64,000 bases of DNA from Prostheceraeus crozeri (GCA_907163375.1 CAJQUW010007735.1:233501-297500), one strand, 5' to 3'. Shown: positions 1 to 12,965, counted from the first letter of the stretch. Notes: generated by a model not told the origin, from the letters alone. Program-made: numbers and translations.

Positions 1-3000
1 TTATGGCGGACGGCGACTTTGAGTCTTGCACATAAAACTAGCCATGAAAGGAAAAAACGAGTCTTTCATCTTGACAGTGCGGTATAGCGGGATGCAAGGA
101 ACACCAGTATGTAACAATCTTTCAGGGGTTAGTTTGTGAAGAATGTGTGTATTGTCATTTTCAGCTTTGAGAAATAATTGTTTGCTAATCAACAAACGGC
201 GGTTGTCGATTTCACGTAAAGAACACTGACAAGTTCTGGGATCGTCTCGAAAAATTATCATATGTGCTCTTTTATCGACTCGAGCAATATAGGATTGCAG
301 AGGACTTTGAGCACCATAATGTAGACTAATTATTATTTCTTGTATAAGTATGGACTAGCCCGGGTCTGGCAAATGAAGATCATGGATTCTCGTGTTCTTG
401 ATCAGTGCGTGAGTTAAACGGTTTTCAGAAATCCGAGCTTGCATTTACAAGTTATCTAGACAACCTAGCACGCACTCTGTAACAAGTAGCTGCTTCGGCT
501 AACTCTTGTTTGTCAACCTGCGTCTTCAACCGCTTTCAATGAGAATCCGGCATCACAGGCTTATCAAAACGTCATGTTAAAGTCCTGTCGGACGAGAAGA
601 AACTATATACGTAAATCAAAGGAAAGCAATTGAAGTAATTTTTGGCCAGTAGAAATGCCGATTCTATTTTTTCTCGAATCACAATTTCGGATCGAATCGA
701 ATCTCGAAGCTTCGCAGGTCCCTATAGTTCAATCATGTAGTTCAGTATAATTTTCTTTGTCTTAATGGCTACTTCATTACATGACTGGTCAATCTTTCTA
801 TATGAGACACAATGCTGATGCTTCAGTTAACTTCTTCACGCGCGCATTTTTGTGAATGATTGAAAAAAATCATTTCAACTGTTTTTGTTACGTATAAGGG
901 ATATAAAAACATGTGTAGGTGATATTTTGATATACCGATGATATGATCAGTTTTCAGAGTAGAATGCGCGCTAAACCTGATTTTGCCATATTGATTGGTT
1001 TGTGGAATCAACAATCTCTCATCACTATTTTCATGGATGACTTGCTATTGAATCATTCTTGTAAATTTAAATATGCATACCTACCTTCAACTGTAAGTCA
1101 TAGGTATTCAGCGTAATGTGCATGCGGGTGCATGTACATGTAGTGCAGTACATGAGCATATGTCAAAAAAGCGAAATTAATTATATCAATCAACATTCAC
1201 CAATCACTTAATCCGCCTTAGTAATCCAAATTTACACATTCAGTTCATTTTGCATGTCATAAGCCATCAGTGCCACTCAAACAAGTGTGTATGTGTGTAC
1301 ATGTACAGTGCAAGAACTTAAGTAAATGAAAACAACAGAGCATATCTATGCCATCACAGGCGACTAGATCAACCGCAAAAGTTGCAGAAACTGCATGAAA
1401 AAGTCCATAAAATAGCTTCCTTTCAGTTTAGACACAATAAGACGTTACATTTTGTGCATTTCAATCCTCCCTTCTTGTCACAATGCCTCTCCTAACGGTG
1501 AAATCGTTTCATATCGACAGATGCTTCATCGACCGAATCGCATGAGCAATCATGCAAAAAAATATATTTCAGAAGGATAAAATCTTTTTATGCCACATAA
1601 AGCTATCACACCTACTTTTATTGGCCTTAATAGTGGGAGATGTATCTGTAGTATCAGATTCTTCGTCAGAAGCAGACTGAGTGACATTATCAATCGGTAG
1701 GCCTGCCATTTCGGTTAAAGTTTATCATCATCCCCTAATCATCTGATTCTCTGAACCGTTCGTGACTGCCTCAACTATACCATCGATCATTTCGGAGTCG
1801 CATTCTCTCTCGTGGACACGGTCTGGACGATTGGGCCAAAGTTGCTGCTTCCATTTCTGAAGAATTCAGTCATCGTCTCATGACGAAAGAAAGACAAAAA
1901 TTCTGGTGGACATTTTGCATCATTTGCGTGTAGATATCAATTGCAGTTACGTCAGCCTCTCTGCTATATAAGCCCAAGAAGATTTGCAGTACCAAATACA
2001 TCCTTTAACATCTGCTGAATTTATCATGGAAATTTGTAGCGATATCTGGTGTCAGTCATGCAAAAGTGGCCATTATGTCTTTTATAGGCCTACTTCTCAA
2101 ACTAGGATGAGAAGTAGTCATTGGAACGCAATGTACATTGCATTTACTTACCATTTCGTACAAGGATGAGTTCGCAAATTACTTTACTTTGAGTTCAAAT
2201 GACTCTTTGTGCTTCTTGATGTATACAATGTTCATTAATTTCTCAACAGATATCTGCAATTATGCTGCCTAGCGCGCGCTGTCGACATGTCGACACAAAT
2301 ATTAAAAAAATATCCTGTGATCCACTGAATGAATTGAGGGATACTACTTTATGCTGAACATCTTATCTTGAACTTCCTATTCACGATACAATCATATACG
2401 AATACAAATAGGGCAGTTATTTTGCAATGAATCGTCATCAAACTTACCTTCGTTTTTATCATATGGAGACATTTTTGTAACCCTTTTTCGAAACTCGACA
2501 AGACAATGTTTATCGCTAGCGGTGATCGAATAGGCAATTGGTATTATTTGTCATTGACCTGAGATGTCAATTTCTATTGTTCCTATTCTACATGACCAAG
2601 CCTATTGTGTCCTAGAGATACCAACACCGAATGTCGACATATGTCGACATCGGGGGAGGGGGGAGTCAGTTAACCGAAATTATCAACTTATGGAGTCGTG
2701 ATGACGTCATCTCTGCCAAAGATCTGATGCGCTGCTGTTAGAAAGTTTCGTGACGAATAAGTTGTGCGTAGAATGATCAAGGCACATGTAGAAAATGAGC
2801 AGGAAATGATAAGTTACTTATTTATGTTCTCTGTGTACATGCAAAACCGCTAAAAAGGTACAATGCTGCGAATAAAAGGATACAAGCAATTCGGACGATC
2901 ATAAAGCTCTAAACATCTACAGCTTTGTGAAAGACAAAAGACATAAATAATTATGGTGTAATAGTATTGGACGAGTGTATGAACATGAAATTCACGAGTG

Positions 3001-4152
3001 AAATCCATGTTTTCAATATTTCAAAGAAAAAGATAGAATAAAAAATCCACAGATATGTCATGTTCAGCGACCAGTACAAGATCAGACAGTCTTTATTCAG
3101 CTTGAGCAAGGAGGTTGAACCATGCTTGAAAATAGGACGCAAATTGGTTACAATTTTCTCTCGCAATAGGATGAATGCACTAGAAAAGCTGAATGAAAGT
3201 CGGCCCAAATGTGAGATGGAACTGCCAAATAGATCTCGAGTCCAACTCGAGAATGCTACCGCTGCATTGGATGCGGATTTTGATAGCAACTTCGTGATAC
3301 ATGACTTCTTATGACTTATCAGATTTCAAGTAAAGTTAATCAAACTGTTCTAGTTCGTCTAACTTCTGATGTTCCAAATAATTAAAACTCGGTGTTCAGT
3401 TGCCGAGCAGGCATATTTCCAGTAGTTATCGTACAGCATGTGTACTACAGGATTCCATAGGGACACTATTCACTATGGAGACACTTGTAGTAAATGTAGC
3501 ATATGCACATGTACATTTTAGAATCCGACAGCCAGTAAACAACGAACTTATATGCCGTAGTACAATCAGCTGCTGCATCTTGACTTTCGTAGCGTGAGTG
3601 TGTTGCACCGAATTCAGCCACATATATTTCACTTTATAGCCTCTCGATACATTTTATTCATAAGTAATTTAGCTATCTTTGGTCCATTTTTCTTTTGATC
3701 CTTTGGTGGATATTTGATGCATTGTATTCCAAGTAATCGAAAACCAAAAAAACTTTTATTTTTGCGATTTGTCATTATCAGAGCGTTTACACGATTAATT
3801 AATATTATCACTATGATATATATTTACAGAATGAAACTGTTTACAGATTGAAACTGTGAATTTTAAGATTTAGGATTGCCATTTTGGACTTACATGTATT
3901 CCCCGCTTAGCTACTCGACAGAGGTCGCTGTGTAGCTCCAGAGTCAGTGACTGCATCCGAACTCCTAAAGCACCGGAGTGGAGTTTTTAAACTCTTATAC
4001 AATTGCACTGACCTCCATAATATGAGCAACGTACAGCAAAAAGATAATCAATGAAATGTTGGATGAAATAAAATATTTCAACAGTGATAAGTCACCTCTA
4101 CTGACTATGTTTAAAAATGTCTCTCAAAAAATTCAATAATCTAGATTGAGCA

Positions 4153-4299
4153 GTGAAGAGCAGATTGGCCCACGCTGGCTAATTATCACTCAAATGTAAT
4201 GATTAGTTGCATTCAACTATTATTCAGCTATTATTTAGTGAAAAGCAGTTTAGCCCACGCTAGCTAATTATCACTCAAATGCAAAGATTAGTTGTCATA
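4153..4299. repeat. Diverged direct duplication, two copies of about 60 bp
   Basis: Two copies of a block beginning GTGAAGAGCAG / GTGAAAAGCAG and containing GCTAATTATCACTCAAATG start 85 bases apart. They differ at several positions, so the duplication is old. No coding sense is seen. Confidence 0.7.
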
Positions 4300-6673
4300 T
4301 CATGTCATGTCTTAGGAAGAAAATGTCATATTTGAAAGATGCGATTTGATCACGTAGGCATAATTCTAAATTGAATTGTATTTTACATTTTGAGGCATGC
4401 ATTTAGAGACAGACATATTTATATGAATCTTATGGTCTATGTACGTATCAATAATTTCAGATCTTTGAAACAATTCTTGCTCTAATCGTCTTCAATGATT
4501 CAGCTAACGTATTTAAAAAGAACAGATTCAGCTAAGATTACATCTGTCGAAAGGTTTGATTTGTTGAGCTAAAAATTGCATAAGTGCAAGTGTTATTAAG
4601 TAACAGAATTTGTTTTAGGAGCAATAAAAATCGTAATGGAGAATTGTCATAATTTGGTTAGAATCATAGAGCAAGTTACTCCATGGTTAGAATTCAACTC
4701 AATGATAAGCTTATATGAAGATGAAAATTTATTAGGTGTATGATTTTTTGCATTACTTCAATGTAAGTTATATTTTCCTCTGCTTCATGACATGCTGTCA
4801 TACTGTCATACTATCATACTGTCACCCATTTCTTAGTGGTAATTAGGATCTTTACCTCTGTCTCATCAGGTAATTTGGCACAATCACAAGCAAGCGTAAG
4901 AATAGGGATCGGTTACACGAGGTCGAAAAGGTCACATGTTTAAATCCACTTGAACACCAGCGTATTTCGAAGAGTAGGATTTCTGCAATTAATTCCAGTA
5001 ATGCTTTCCTCTGACAAGGGTTGTCTCTGAGTGGAATGAAATTGGTTATAAGGGCTGAAACTGCATGGAGAGCTAAATGCTGGATGAGGCCTTACACTGC
5101 CTTGCAAAAAGATGGTGGGGTTTGAGCGGCTTGACCCAATGTCGGTCGCTAGAACACAATAGATTTCCAGCTCCGTTTCGCATTCTATGAGCAAGCGAAG
5201 TTCAGCACACAAGGAAGGATAATACGGTACTTCAGTTGCTTTTATTGGAGTTGGATGTTGAAAAAAATGGTGCAGCATGTTTTCTTGATATGCAGTCCTC
5301 GAGCTTTCTGGTCGAAACATTGACAGCCAAAGAGTGTCGACTAAAAATTGGCGTACTTAGTGCATGCCATAGACCATAAGTGACCATAAAAAGTGATCAT
5401 CATAAGTGACTATCAGAAGGCAGTCAATGATACATAGAGTCACATTTAAAGCGACTTAGGGTGTCAGAAGAGGAAGAATGATAGCTTTCACCTGACAGCA
5501 CATCATTTTGCTTCGCAAGTCAAAGTCAGTTTCCCCAAGTTCACAATGACCTCTTATTTTGGGTTTCCTTCACATGCATGATGTTATACTCGTCTTTCAA
5601 CATGCACTCCATTTTCTGATAGATGCTGCTAGACTGGGTTCAATTTTCTTGTGTAAATTGGACAAAAATGTTCATCGACATTTGCTTAACGAAAATACTT
5701 AAACAGTGCATAGAAACATAGCCAATAGGCCTACTAATCTTTGACAGCTCGTTTGTAGGCCAAGTAGGTGCATTCGTTTGAGCAAGGAAGCAAGACAGGA
5801 CTAAGTATATAAAACCCACATGTTGCATTTAAAAAGAAAGATATGTTCTGATAGAAAAGAGAGTTTGAATATACATAAAAAATCGAGCGTTCATTATCAG
5901 CATGCATCATAAAAACTTAAAATTCTGTAGTGAAAGATTCCAACTCATACTCAAACAAAACCCGGTTGAGCGCTTTCGCTCTCTCGTGAACCTCAGGAAT
6001 AAGGAAATCTCTGATTCCTCAGGATATCAGAATTGCAGCCTTCCTTGTCTTGATAGACTGAAGGGTAGGTATTTTGTCGCAATATTTGTCATTATAGATG
6101 CTTCATTTTTTAGATGTCTTGGTTCTTATCAATCATCACAGCAATTTAACGCCGCGCATTACTTTAAAAGACGCAAGAAGAAATAATCGAATTGAATGGC
6201 GACGTGTATTCTATCTGCACTGATTTCATTCAGAATTTCTTCCGCTTCAGACAGTGTGAGAAACCTGTTTTGATCGATCAATGAAATATGTAATATACGT
6301 GTATATTTTTACTCACTGCCATTCTTTCTTGACAGAGTGGGAGGACTGCTTCGATCGATGAATACAAAAAAGACGAAAGCATCGCTTTACTTAGGGCCTA
6401 CTCCTATTTTATGAGGAATTGTGGGGCAGCAACTGCTGCAAAATTCACAACCTTGGGTCACGAAGAGTGACATGCCAGTTAGTTTCATGCATGAATGAAA
6501 GAGAGTTGCTTCTTCGAGGTCCTTTGTGAAATGCGCAGGGTTGTCACATGCCAGGCTTCCTTTTTTACCATCGGCTGAACATTTTTGATAAAACGACTTT
6601 ATGATTTCATACTGGATGCAAATTATGCCTGATACACTCACTGACTTTTCTGTACAGGCATTTATTTATCGAT

Positions 6674-6707
6674 AAATCAATCGATAAATTTTTTTATCGA
6701 TTGATTT
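6674..6707. repeat. Perfect 15-bp hairpin
   Basis: AAATCAATCGATAAA (6674-6688) is followed after 4 T residues by its exact reverse complement (6693-6707). It is embedded in a run of ATCGAT words. Function is unknown; cruciform potential is the only thing the sequence shows. Confidence 0.7.
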
Positions 6708-7388
6708 TAGAGACACATTTCTAAATCAAAAATCGTGACATAATCAATTGATCATGCTTTTGAATTCCTGCGTGATGTATCGCTTAAGATAGCAACGCAA
6801 TTGCTTTTGAAATTTAAGAGACATCTTGATGTATCACGACCAACAAACATCATCAAATCTGCTTAAGATTAAAAGATTAACTGACTTCATTGTTTTGAAT
6901 ATATTGTCTTGGCTATTTTTCATTATTTGATTGTAGTTGGAAAGAGCCAATATAGAATGATGGTGGTTTTATTTTCTTTTTCTCATTTCTTACAATTAAT
7001 TTCAGTTAACATCCGTTAACGATCTTCAGGTAAAAAAAAGAAATATGGTCTAGTAAAAAATTTAAAATTCACACCGACGTCTATGTCATAATAACATAAT
7101 ATTGAATACAAAAGGGGGAAGGGCTATGGAACAGTTAGTATTGGGTTACATAGTACCAATAGCATCTTAATGATGACCTGACTAGATATGAAAACAAAGG
7201 ACATAGAAATGGACTAGCAATACAAAGGCTTGAGTTATAGGTACATGCTTGCACATATCATACAAGTATAAAAAATACAAAGCTATAAAACGATTGGAAG
7301 AAGGTAAGAGGTGTGAATTAGAAATTTGATACTGTTATAATGTAATACATTGTCATGTTTTATTATTTTTACATAATAGAAAATATTT

Positions 7389-8742
7389 TTAATCAAAAAG
7401 AAAATCTGCATAATTGTTGAGTTCGATTTTGCTGTTAATTGTTGGTTTCATTTTTCTAATATAATATGCTTCACGAAGTCTTAGGTTTGATGAATCACTA
7501 TCGTGGGAAAGAATGGTTGTAGAAAAGTTGTAACTGTGACATTTCTGAAGATGGCTATACATGGAAGACTTGCTGTTTGTTTTATGCTCACGGCAACGGA
7601 TATGTAATGGTCTTATGGTGCTTCCAATGTAGAAGTTATCACACTTATCACACTTAAGCTGATAAATTACACATTTCTGATTACAGATGTTGTTGTTGTT
7701 AATTGGGCAATTTCTTAAATTACAATCTTGGTTTGATTTAGGCTGTTTCAATACACTTCTAAGAGTTCTTGATCTTCTTGTTAATCTTACGTTCAAGTTT
7801 TCTCGACGAAAAACATTTTGTAGTTGTTTATCCACTTTCTCAGAAATAAATGGAAAATTGAAGTAAAAATAGTGTCTTTCTTTTTCCTTTCTGTTATTTG
7901 GTTTATGTGTTTTACGATAATTGTTGGTGTTGCGAATGATATTTTCGGGATACATGTTTAGTCGTAGAATATCATTGAAATTGTCTATGTGTCTGTTTTG
8001 AGTTAGATGATTGGAACATCGTTCTGCGATTCTTGTTTTTTCGTTTCTAATGAAGTTAATTTTGTTAGTGTATGGTACATGTGAGTGATAATTCACAAAC
8101 AGATCTTTTCTAGCAGATTTGCGGTAAAATTCAAATTGTGGTTCATTTGGCGCGTTCAGTGTTACTCGGAAATCAAGTAGGCTTAATGCTTTGTTGTCGT
8201 CTGGTAATTCAATTTCGAAATTGATGCTGGAATGTTGTGCATTGAGATATTGGAGAAGTTTCAAAGCTTGTTCTTTGTCTTCAATTATTGCGAAGCAGTC
8301 ATCTACAGATCTCATAAAAAGTGGGACATCATACATCACTCTCATTTGTCGGAGGGCTACTGTTTCGATGCTGTCCATGAATATAATTGCAAGCACACCA
8401 GAAAGAGACGAACCCATGGGTAAACCTTTAACTTGCAAGAAGATGTTATTATCAAATTGAAAATATGTGTTTCTTAAGATTACATGTAATAACTGTTCAA
8501 TTTGGTCGATTCTCAATCCTTTCATGTTGGTGATGTTGCAGTCTTCCATTTTGTAAACCAGGGCTTGAATGGCATCAGGAATTGGAATGGAAGTGTACAT
8601 GCTTATTACATCGAAGCTGCAAGGACAAAGTTGTTCTTTTTGATTGGCATTTTTGATGTTATCAATGAGATCCATGCTTGATTTTAAATGTGCGGGGACA
8701 TTTTGAAGCAAGGAAATTAAAAGTCTAGAAAGAAGCCATGAC
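7389..8742 (-). CDS. Penelope-like element: reverse transcriptase core and GIY-YIG endonuclease (C-terminal block)
   Basis: The - strand frame of 450 residues covers the catalytic half of the element's polyprotein. Motif A is SFDVISMYTSIP near residue 47 of the block, followed by the KGLPMGSSLSG motif near 108-118. Motif C reads RSVDD at 147-151, where Penelope enzymes usually have YVDD, so the Tyr is Ser here. A Cys-rich linker (CNLRNCPI, CNQKC) leads to the endonuclease: VIYQLKC (361-367), FYIGST (373-378), the REH stretch near 387 and REAYYIRKMKPTIN with the likely catalytic Glu near 427. The apparent Met start at 8750 lies inside the Ty3 LTR and is an artefact. The true upstream continuation is at 13188. 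No internal stop is seen. Confidence 0.9.
8738..8742. repeat. Target-site duplication ATGAC, left copy (Ty3 insertion)
   Basis: ATGAC lies directly before the left LTR and is repeated exactly after the right LTR (13188-13192). This 5-bp duplication is the normal integrase footprint of Ty3/gypsy and LTR elements. Confidence 0.95.
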
Positions 8743-8897
8743 TGTGACATTATTTAGTTTGTTTAAATAATGTGTGCTTTGTTTAAAGAGCAAGAAGTTT
8801 GAATATAAGTATCGAGACTTCAGAACAAGTGAAGAATTCGACTTGGAAGCAATAAGTCGTTTTCACTTTGCTACATGTACTTGAAGAGAACATTACA
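8743..8897 (+). repeat. 5' LTR of the Ty3/gypsy element
   Basis: 155 bases from TGTGACATTATTTAG to AACATTACA. It matches the right LTR at 13033-13187 except at two positions (T/G at LTR base 13, A/C in ACAAGTGA[A/C]GAATTC). Its AATATAAG near 8815 may serve as a weak TATA element. Confidence 0.95.
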
Positions 8898-8914
8898 TGG
8901 TGCTAGGAGTGCTC
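8898..8914 (+). other. Primer binding site, probably tRNA-Leu type
   Basis: TGGTGCTAGGAGTGCTC starts at the base after the LTR. The TGGTG...AGGAGTG pattern resembles the complement of a metazoan tRNA-Leu 3' end (TGGTGTCAGGAGTGGGA) with mismatches. The tRNA identity is inferred from memory, not searched. Confidence 0.65.
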
Positions 8915-8979
8915 TCGACTTCCCAATCTCTTTTTAAAAGCCATTGTGAATTAGTTAGAGATTTGATATGTACACTTAA

Positions 8980-9762
8980 TTGCCGACCCCTGGTTCGCTA
9001 GACGTAGAAGGTCCTCAGGCGGCGGAAAGTTGGAGGTGTTGGAAAGATGGATGGTCCCACTATGCAATTGCACTAGAGTTAGATGCTAAGGATCAAAAGG
9101 TGCAAATATCCACATTTTTGACATGTATTGGCAAAGACACACGAAGGATTTTCAACACGTTCCAATGGACCAAGCCAACAGATAAAGATTCTTTGCCGTG
9201 CATTATTGCACACTTTCTTCCAAAAGTCAACGTCCCATTTGAGCGTTTCAAGTTCAATAAAAGGCAACAACTACCAGGTGAATCTTTCGACGTTTATGTC
9301 ACAGAACTTAGAGACTTGTCGCTCACATGTGAATTCCCAACACAGACGCCTGATGAAGTTCTGCGTGATCGCATAATTTTTGGAATCAGTGACAGCAAGG
9401 TCAGAGAGAGATTGCTACGCACAGACAGCTTGGATTTGCAACGCACGCTAGATATTTGTCGCAGCGCTGAAGTTTCCCAAGCGCAAATGAAGCAGTTGGA
9501 GCACACCCCTCCAGAACCTGTTCGTGCGATGTATAATAAGCCCAACAGATCATCTCGTCCGAGAAAGTCGACTTCACAGTCAGATGCAAAAACAGTTTCA
9601 GACTGCAGGTTTTGTGGAGAAGGTCACGAACTTAACAAATTCAAATGTCCAGCTTGGGGTAGAAGATGCACAGCATGTGGCATGATGAACCATTTTGCAA
9701 GCAAGTGTCGACGAAGCAGAGTCAACCAAATAGAAGCTCAGAGAGAGAGAGAGAGAGAGTGA
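8980..9762 (+). pseudogene. Ty3/gypsy Gag with two zinc knuckles (start codon lost)
   Basis: About 260 codons. The first half is a capsid-like region (SWRCWKDGW..., FERFKFNKRQQ..GESFDVYVTELRDL). The nucleocapsid end has two Cys/His knuckles: CRFCGEGH...C and CTACGMMNHFASKC. It packages element RNA in the virus-like particle. The frame is preceded at once by TAA and opens at TTG (8980), where related elements begin with a Met in a similar MP.P context. The start codon therefore seems lost by a substitution or a one-base insertion. The frame ends inside a (GA)n run at 9741-9759, where it switches to the protease frame. Confidence 0.85.
9740..9759 (+). repeat. (GA)n microsatellite at the gag/protease junction
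   Basis: About nine GA units sit exactly where the Gag frame ends and the protease frame takes over. A change of one repeat unit shifts the frame by two bases. The downstream frame reads an acidic Glu/Ser stretch through the repeat, so Gag and Pol were probably a single frame in the parent element. Confidence 0.75.
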
Positions 9763-9769
9763 GAAGTTC

Positions 9770-10207
9770 ATGGTCTTCGCAATCTCATCGGAACTTACAG
9801 ATGACCAGACAGTCACATTTCACTTACAAAGTGGAAATCTGTTGAAATTCCAACCTGACACAGGAGCTGCATGCAATGTTGTTCCTCTACACATATACAA
9901 GCCGGCCACACGTGACTTTGAATTGAACCACGTCCAGCGAACTTCGACACCGTCATACATTGTTGTGTATGGAGGCAACAAGATTCCAGTGATTGGAAAT
10001 GCATTAATAACTGTCAGACGTCGGGACACAACCTGCAAATTGAATTGCAAGATAATTGATAAACCAAATTACCGCCCGATTCTGAGTCGAAAGGCATGCT
10101 TAGGCATGAAATTGGTTGAGATCGCTGACTCTGATGCAAACTACAAGCACCTATTGATGGCACTCTCTTTTCCATTTCGGGACCCCTTTCAGAAGTTGAC
10201 ATTTTGA
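9770..10207 (+). pseudogene. Ty3/gypsy aspartic protease
   Basis: The retropepsin active site is plain: FQPDTGAACNVVPLHIY, with the DTG catalytic triplet near residue 32 of this frame, followed by the hydrophobic strand ITVRRRDTTCKLNCKII. The enzyme would process Gag-Pol. There is no independent start in the parent element; the ATG at 9770 is only the first Met after the microsatellite. The frame is lost near 10190-10207, at a run of C residues in the protease-RT linker, and continues one frame over. Confidence 0.8.
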
Positions 10208-11481
10208 ACCAGTACTCGAGCGTGTTTGACGACAAAGTAAGATTGCTGGACCCTCCATATCGGATTAAGCTGGATGAAAGCATTAGTCCAGTTCAACACA
10301 ACCCTAGACGTGTTCCAGTCGCCTTGCATGAGAAATTGAAGAATGAATTGACCAGCTTGGAAACACAAAGGCATTATTGCAAAAACAGAATGTCCAACTG
10401 AGTGGATCTCATCCATTGTCCTAGTTCCAAAACAGAATGGAAGGCTCAGAATCTGCCTGGACCCGCGTGATTTGAACAAAGCTGTGCGACGAGAGCACTA
10501 TCAAATTCCCAACATTGACGATGTTGTGCATAAATTTCATAATGCCAAGGTTTTCACAGTGTTGGACGCCCGTAATGGCTATTGGCATGTGCCACTCACT
10601 GAGAGCTCATCACATTTGACAACCTTTCACACACCGTTTGGACGGTACCGTTTTCTGCGACTCACTTTCGGAATCTCATCAGCATCCGAAGTGTTTCAGC
10701 GAAGAATGCACGAGATTATAGAAGGTCTTGCAGGTGTTGAGGTCATTGCTGACGATTTCGTCATTTATGGATGTGGTAACAGCGAAGAGGAAGCCATCCG
10801 GGATCACGACCGAAAATTAATCTGCTTTCTTGACGTCTGTGCTAAAAGGGTCTTCACCTGAACAAAGAGAAGCTACAACTTCGGAAGAAAGAAGTTCCGT
10901 TCATCGGTCACATTGCATCGAGTGAAGGGTTAAAGGTGCAGCCAGATAAAGTTCGAGCTATTGTTGAAATGCCACAGCCGAGTGACAGTGCAGGTGTGAG
11001 TCGCCTGCTCGGGATGGTTCAGTATCTTTCCAAATTCGTACCGCATCTCTCCGAATTAACCGAAAAGTTGAGGGACCTCACAAAGAAAGAATGTTTGTGG
11101 CAATGGGGCAATGCTGAGATGAAAGCTTTCGAACAAATAAAAACGGCAGTTTCAAGCACGCCGATTTTAAAATACTACGATGTCAATGCTCCAATCACAG
11201 TTCAGTGTGATGCATCGCATGGAGGACTAGGCGCTGCACTACTTCAAAACGGACAGCCTGTTGCATTTGCGTCTCGTTCACTTACGATGACTGAAACTCC
11301 ATATGCTCAACTGGAGAAAGAATTGCTTGCAATAGTGTGGTCGTGTGAGAGATTCGATCCGTATATGTATGGACGAGAAGAGATACAGATAGAAAGTGAT
11401 CATAAACCACTGGAATCGATTGTTGGCCGGTCATTAATCAACACCCCTATTCGGTTGCAGCGCATGCTTCTGAGATTATAA
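10204..11481 (+). pseudogene. Ty3/gypsy reverse transcriptase and RNase H, frameshifted
   Basis: The RT begins in one frame (NQYSSVFDD..., 10204-10401) and continues in a second (to 10861) with the fingers (LRICLDPRDLN), motif A (VFTVLDARNGYWHVPL), motif B region (FGISSASEVFQ) and motif C VIADDFVIYG. It then returns to the first frame for the connection (GLHLNKEK equivalent, FIGHIAS) and RNase H: QCDASHGGLGAAL, the Glu in YAQLEKELLAIV, and ESDHKPLESI. The first shift is an extra A near 10367. The second is a missing G in AAAAGGG near 10848. A TAA at 11479-11481 replaces what is usually Gln in the RLQR motif. The catalytic residues themselves are intact. Confidence 0.88.
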
Positions 11482-11496
11482 CGTTACAATATAAAG

Positions 11497-12965
11497 GTGT
11501 GTTATACACCTGGAAAGAGCATGCACATCGCGGACACGCTCAGTCGACCTTACTTGCCTAGTGATGTATGCACGACAGATCGAGATAGTGAAGTCCTGTC
11601 ATTCAGCCTGAACGAACTGCCTATTGCCACATTGACGTTGCAGCGTATTAAGGAAGCGTCCAGACACGATGAATCTATGACAACTCTTTCACGAGCTATT
11701 AAGAATGAATGGCCTTCTAACAAATGTGAGCTAAACCCACTTCTATATCAATACTGGAGCATGAGGAGCGAGTTCTCTGAAGAAGATGAAATTTTTTGAA
11801 AGGTGATAGAATAGTGGTGCCGAAAAAGTTGCGCAGGAATGCATTGCATGCGATTCACAGATCACACAGCGGCATTGAATCATGCCGACGACGAGCCCGT
11901 GAAATCTTGTACTGGCCCCAAATGAATGAAGAAGTGCGAAAATTTATCCAAAATTGTGCAATATGTTCTCAGTTTCAAGCACTCAACGCCAGAGAGCCAT
12001 TAATTCCACATGAGGCAGGTGTCGGACCTTGGAGTAAGATAGCTGCGGATCTTTGCGATTTGGACGGCAGAGCTCTACTAGTCGTTGTTGACTATTTCAG
12101 CAGTTACATTGAAGTGGTTAGACTGGCACAAACGACTTCCAGAGCAGTGATTAGATCATTGCCAGAGATATTTGCAAGATTTGGAGTTCCAGATACCCTT
12201 GTTACTGACAATGGGCCACAGTTCACGGCTGCAGAATTTACTCGATTTTGTACTGAATGAAATACTGAACATGTGACGACCAGTCCATATTTTCCTCAAA
12301 GCAATGGAAAAGTTGAAAATGCTGTGAAGACAGTTAAGCGCCTTTTCTCAAAGTGCAAGCAGAGCAAAATCTCTGAGTTCGAAGCACTGCTTGACGTAAA
12401 GAACACGCGATCAGCAGGAATGAGCACTAGTCCATCACAGAGACTCATGGGTCGCAGGTGTAGAACAAAACTACCAGTTAGCAGGACGCTAGCAAGGCCA
12501 CATTTCAGAACAGATGACATGGCTGGAGAGACAGAAGGGACCAAGGCAGTTCAGAAGCAGCACTACGATAAGAGAGCCACTAACCTAGGAGACCTTAAGC
12601 CAGACCAAGATGTAAGAATGCGGCTTCCCGGAGAAAGTCATTGGACGCGTGGAACGGTCAAGCGAATGGTGGCACCCCGGTCATACGAAGTAGAAGTCGA
12701 CGGAGCGACTTACAGACGAAATAGAAAACACCTTCAACGCCAAGGAAAAGTGAAGCAGGAGCCTCACGACGAGGCCGAAGAGAACGAGTCAGACGCGGAG
12801 ACGACCCCGATGGAAGAGGAATGGGACAACGAGCGGACAATCGAAATGGAAGAATCGGAGAGTGAGCAAGTGCAGCGCGGAGAAGCAAAAGTCAAGCGAA
12901 CACAGCGGGAGAGGAAAGTGCCGACTTACCTACGTGACTATAATCTGAATGACTCACAATGGTGA
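11497..12965 (+). pseudogene. Ty3/gypsy integrase, frameshifted and with a nonsense codon
   Basis: After the RNaseH linker (YTPGKSMHIADTLSRPY) the frame shifts in a T run near 11790. It then shows the integrase zinc finger (HAIHRSHSG ... CAICSQF), the core with Asp in IAADLCDLDG, Asp in VTDNGPQFT and Glu in SNGKVENAVK, and a C-terminal GRR/PGE...WTRGTV domain with an acidic tail. A TGA at 12258-12260 stands where Trp is usual just after the second Asp motif. It would insert element DNA with 5-bp staggering, matching the ATGAC duplication. There is no chromodomain. Confidence 0.87.

Larger units (their letters stand above)
1..7080. other. Upstream stretch without a recognisable gene
   Basis: I see no recognisable gene here. 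Open frames are short (at most 126 codons) and none shows a family motif. A frame on the + strand at 3060-3314 is hydrophilic and protein-like and follows an AG at 3048-3050, but I cannot name it and give it little weight. Small repeats are listed separately. Recurrent TACATGTA-type palindromic words are scattered through the stretch. Confidence 0.6.

Noticed and set aside
4940..5320. 126-codon frame on the - strand
   Set aside because: No family motif, no splice context and average composition; consistent with a chance open frame.
9740..9770. Programmed -1 frameshift heptamer at the gag/pol junction
   Set aside because: No X XXY YYZ heptamer is seen; the switch lies in a GA dinucleotide run, which accounts for it by repeat-length change.
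8980..12965. Alternative genetic code or stop recoding to explain the stops in the Ty3 element
   Set aside because: ALDH2, the 742-aa hAT transposase and the joined Penelope frame all read cleanly in the standard code, and the Ty3 element also has frameshifts.
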